DNA of 64,000 nucleotides, taken from NCBI RefSeq assembly GCF_024679095.1, contig NW_026112164.1:497074-561073 (forward strand). Reading direction: 5' to 3'. Every line of letters begins with the position of its first letter. Positions within the stretch are counted from its first letter, which is position 1. The notes under the pieces were generated by a model. The model had not been told where the DNA came from. It was given only the letters and a program-made list of their open reading frames with translations, and searched no databases. This stretch comes from Eriocheir sinensis (taxonomy: Eukaryota; Arthropoda; Malacostraca; Decapoda; Varunidae). Made by a program: the position numbers and the translations under genes. Shown here piece after piece: positions 58,055 through 64,000 of the stretch.

Positions 58055-58310
58055 CTTCTCTCTCACAACATCTATTTCCAAAGGTCACAAAGGAGGTTAG
58101 TCGGGTTCTTGTGATGGAGGAGCCTTGTCAGACTATCACTAGGCTCGTAAAACTCTCCATGGAAATACTAACACAACCTCTACGAATGCTTTCTCATGAG
58201 TGTTTTTTTCTTTCACGTTCATGGTATAGACACTTTGTAAGACTACTGCTAGGCTCATAAAACTTCAACCCATGTAAATATTTAAAAAAACTCTAGGAAA
58301 GCCTTATCAA

Positions 58311-58374
<64 letters not shown>

Positions 58375-58395
58375 GCCCCGAAATGTTTACTCTGT
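58055..58395 (+). mobile_element. Element C with internal duplication and (GT)n
   Basis: CATCTATTTCCAAAGGTCAC, GGTTAGTCGGGTTCTTGTGA and CTATCACTAGGCTCGTAAAA. A second partial pass follows from TTCACGTTCATGGTATAGAC. The ATGTGTGTG near its right end has expanded to (GT)n at 58314-58372, before AGCCCCGAAATGTTTA. Confidence 0.78.
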
Positions 58396-58686
58396 AAGCC
58401 ATTTCCTCCACTCATGTTCCTTTGTCTATTGTTCTTTGGTCATTTTTATTCATTTTTATACGAGCAGTGCTTTTTTTCCCCTTAAGCTGCTTCCTTTGCT
58501 GTAAAAAATTCCCCACCTCTGTATCGTCTCCCACAAGTCCACACTCTGCCAGCGTCCTGTAAATCACTTGTTAGTTTGCCCGGCACAGTGGTCGGTCTCT
58601 GGTCTGTCTGGGTTGTTAGGGCTCCTGATCCTCCTTCTCCTGCCTGATCTGTTTCGACGTGTGTGTGCGGCCGTGAGAAGGAGCCG

Positions 58687-58852
58687 TGTGTGTGTGTGTG
58701 TGTGTGTGTAAATTTACTTTAACCAACACCACTAACATCACCACCATAACCACTACCACGACCACCACCAGCATTATCACCACAACACCACCAGCAGCAT
58801 CACCATAACACCATCACCATCACCACCAGCATCACCTCCAGCATAACCATCA
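58687..58852. repeat. (GT)n and CAC/CAT trinucleotide-rich tract
   Basis: GT at 58687-58709. From 58725 to the gap, imperfect (CAC)(CAT)(CAG) triplets. Confidence 0.9.
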
Positions 58853-58865
58853 NNNNNNNNNNNNN
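58853..58865. other. Assembly gap (13 N)
   Basis: Thirteen N between a CAC/CAT tract and AT-rich satellite; the two sides share no composition. Confidence 0.99.
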
Positions 58866-61184
<2,319 letters not shown>

Positions 61185-61656
61185 CAGTCGGCTATAGAGT
61201 AGTGTCACACTGTCCAGTAAGTTTCGTTCAGAAAGCGACATCTGGCAACCCCTCCACGCGACATGAAAAATATTATATCCTATCGAAATCGTACTGTTGT
61301 GGTGATTGGTGGTCACAGGTGCACTCTACATAATTTTAAGATAGATATTTATGAAAAGTGCCCGTCGCTAACGCTTAATAAATATTTTTTCTTTAGGCTC
61401 TGTCGCTACATTTTGACACGAGCTTTTAGTTTCGTTCAAATTTAGTCAAGAGCAATTCTAAGTTGTTTATCAAACTATGATACATTTAAAAATATACTGC
61501 ACTTATTAGGAGAGATTGTTATGCCTTTTAACTAAAAACAAAAAATTCCTGACAGCCGAGATCTTGTTCTTTATAAAAAAATTTTATACTTAATAATAGG
61601 CTATAAACGTTCACATGATGGCGTCGTCGACCGCGGGCTTTTCCGCGCTCGCACTC

Positions 61657-61711
<55 letters not shown>

Positions 61712-62234
61712 ATTTATACTTCGATATTACGTAATCTTCACGGAGAAATAATTGTAGATTTTTGATGATCTGAATTGTCTTTGAGGCTTTATAGTGACGG
61801 GAATTAAGGCTGCGAGTTAAACAGACCCTCAAGCCTATTTGCTGTTTGATGGTAAGGAGCATTAGTCACTGCCTGCCTCTGTGAAGGACAGCATTGCACA
61901 CGGTATTTTCAAAGTTTAATAAGAAAAAGTGTTTCAGACTGTTCGTGATGTTTTACCTCGCCATCATCATCATCATCATCATCATGTAGAAGACATTCAT
62001 TATCGCATTTATAAATTGAAGTCATGTAATCTGGTATATTTCTAAGTACATTATAATATAATATAATATAATATATTATACAATATTATAATTTCACGGC
62101 CACACACACACACGGTACACACTGAAACGCGTCACTAACATCGCCAGTGAATGCGTCACCGTGGTATAGTTGCCAGATACAGCCACCAGGCTAAACATTC
62201 TGAAAACCGTGACACTACTCTCTATCGTCGACTG
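61185..62234. mobile_element. TA-flanked non-autonomous DNA transposon, copy 2
   Basis: 1050 bp flanked by TA (61183-61184, 62235-62236), inserted into the AT-rich satellite. Ends CAGTCGGCTATAGAGTAGTG and, complement of the right end, CAGTCGACGATAGAGAGTAG. Joining the flanks with a single TA restores a normal satellite monomer. It lacks the segment of about 150 bp with the (AG)n that copy 1 carries. (CA)n at 61658-61709. Confidence 0.92.
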
Positions 62235-62236
62235 TA

Positions 62237-64000
62237 CATATAAAATCACGTAAATTTGGATAAAATATATATATACAAAATATACATTAAATATTTTAAA
62301 TATGTATAAAAATATATTATATTATATATGTTTTTATTGATATTTGCGTTATTGATGTGTATTTTGTTTATGTTTTCTCATAGAAATTTACATTATTTTA
62401 TTGGTATTTTGTCTATTTATTTTGATACGAATTACATGATTATTTGTGTATTTTTTACATTTTTTATACGTATTTACATTATTTAATGTGTATTTTGTTT
62501 ATATATTTTTTTACAAATTTACGTTATTATATGTGTATTTGTATAGGTATTTTGATACAAATTTACATTATTTTATGTATTTTGTATATATATTTCAATT
62601 CAAATTTAGCTTATTTTATGTGTATTTTGTATATCTATTTATTTTAATACAAAATCAAATATTTTTTTGTTTTTTCGTATATATATTTTTATAAAAAATG
62701 CGTTATTTTATGGGTATTTTGCATCTTAATTTTCATACAAATTTACATTATTTTATTAATATTGTCTGTATTTATTTTGATACGATTTTATATTATTTTA
62801 TTTGTGTTTTGTATATATATTTTTTATACATATTTACATTATTTAATGTGTTTTTTGTATATATATATTTGATACAAATTTACGTTATTTTAAGTCTATA
62901 TGTTTATATATTTTCATTCAAATTTATATTATTTTATGTGTATTTTGTATATGTATTTCAATACAAATTTACCTAATTTTATGTTTTTTGTATATTTATT
63001 TTCATACAAGTTTAAATTATTTTTGTTTATTTTTGTATATAGTTTTATACAAATTTAGGTTATTTTATGTGTATTTTGTATATCTATTTTCATACATATA
63101 CACATTCTTTTCATGATAATTTTTTTTATTTATTTTGACACGAATTAACATTATTTAATGTGCATTTTGTATATATTTTTATACGTATTTACATTATTTC
63201 AAGTGTATTTTGTATATATATTTCTATAGAAATCTATGTTATTTTATGAGTATTCGTATATATATTTTGAAACAAATTTACATTGTTTTATGTGTATTTT
63301 GCATATTTTTTCAATACAAATTTACATTTTTGTATGTGCATTTTGTATATTAATTTTAATACAAATTTGATTAATCTATGTATTTTTGTGTATGTATTTT
63401 TATAAAAATATGCTTTATTTTAAGGGTATTTTTCATCTTTATTTTCATACAAATTTACATTATTTTATTGATATTCTGTGTATTTATTTGGTATGATTTT
63501 ACATTATTCTATGTGTATTTTGTATATATATTTTATATAAAATGTATTTGTTTTCATTTCATACAAATCTACATTATTTTATGTGTTTTTTGTACATGTA
63601 TTTAAATACAAATTTAACTAGTTATATGTGTATTTTGTATATCTATTTTGTATGTATATTTTCATAGAAAATTACTCTATTTTATGAGTATTCATATATA
63701 TATTTTGATACAAATTTACATTATTGATGTGTATTTTGCATATCTATTTCAATACAAATTTTCTTTATTGTACGTGCATTTTGTATATTTATTTTGATAC
63801 AAATTTAATTATTTTATATGTATTTTTGTATATATATTTTTATGCAAATATGCGTTATTATATGGATATTTTGCAGCTTTATTTTCATACAAATTTACAT
63901 TATTTTATTGATATTCTCTTTATTTATTTTGATACGATTTAACATTACTCTATGTGTATTTTGTATATATTTTTTATACATATTTACATTATTTAAGGTT
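62237..64000. repeat. AT-rich ~45-bp satellite, part 2, with second orientation switch
   Basis: A-rich orientation continues to about 62320, then a short palindromic AT tract (TATATTATATTATATATG) is followed by the T-rich orientation to the window end. Monomers are diverged and vary in length. Confidence 0.9.

Overview
The window is repeat-dominated eukaryotic DNA with no prokaryotic signals and no intact, confidently identifiable host gene. It is most likely from an arthropod, probably a decapod crustacean. The reasons are (CCTAA)n blocks (the arthropod TTAGG telomere motif), very dense dinucleotide arrays, several tRNA-derived SINEs, decayed non-LTR retrotransposons with SGNH-type or zinc-knuckle ORF1, and a Ty3/Gypsy element with an envelope-like region. 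The species cannot be named from the sequence.

Layout. 0-6.2 kb: 5' part of a CR1-like LINE (SGNH ORF1 and start of endonuclease ORF2), interrupted by a 1.2-kb TA-flanked DNA transposon; then LINE fragments and a frameshifted zinc-knuckle ORF1. 6.4-10 kb: two Harbinger-type MITEs, two SINEs and a local duplication that preserves the empty site of one MITE. 10-16.5 kb: microsatellites, tandem duplications, copies of a small dispersed TIR element and a SINE. 16.6-17.0 kb: one exon-like stretch on the minus strand, the only plausible host coding sequence. 17.2-19.7 kb: a 470-bp TIR element and a GC-rich minisatellite locus. This locus recurs at 25.5-25.9 plus 35.5-37.4 kb, where it is split by a 9.6-kb env-bearing Gypsy-type LTR retrotransposon on the minus strand. 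20-24.8 kb: a 33-bp minisatellite with a CCAAT box in nearly every unit, then a nearly complete but broken CR1-like LINE. 37.4-47.6 kb: a 13-bp minisatellite, simple repeats, two SINEs, a LINE 3' end, telomere-like blocks and several tandem families. 48.4-52.3 kb: two adjacent, possibly related satellites (21 bp and 76 bp units). 54.2-57.3 kb: a second LINE type. 58.9-64 kb, after a 13-N gap: an AT-rich ~45-bp satellite that changes orientation twice and carries a second copy of the TA-flanked transposon.

Function. All recognisable proteins are mobile-element proteins and all are broken by frameshifts, stops or missing parts. The main value of the window is a record of insertion: three filled/empty site comparisons (TA element in satellite, TAA MITE in a duplicated segment, LTR element in a TIR element) and nested repeats. 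Most long open frames are by-products of tandem repeats whose period is a multiple of three or which lack stop codons.
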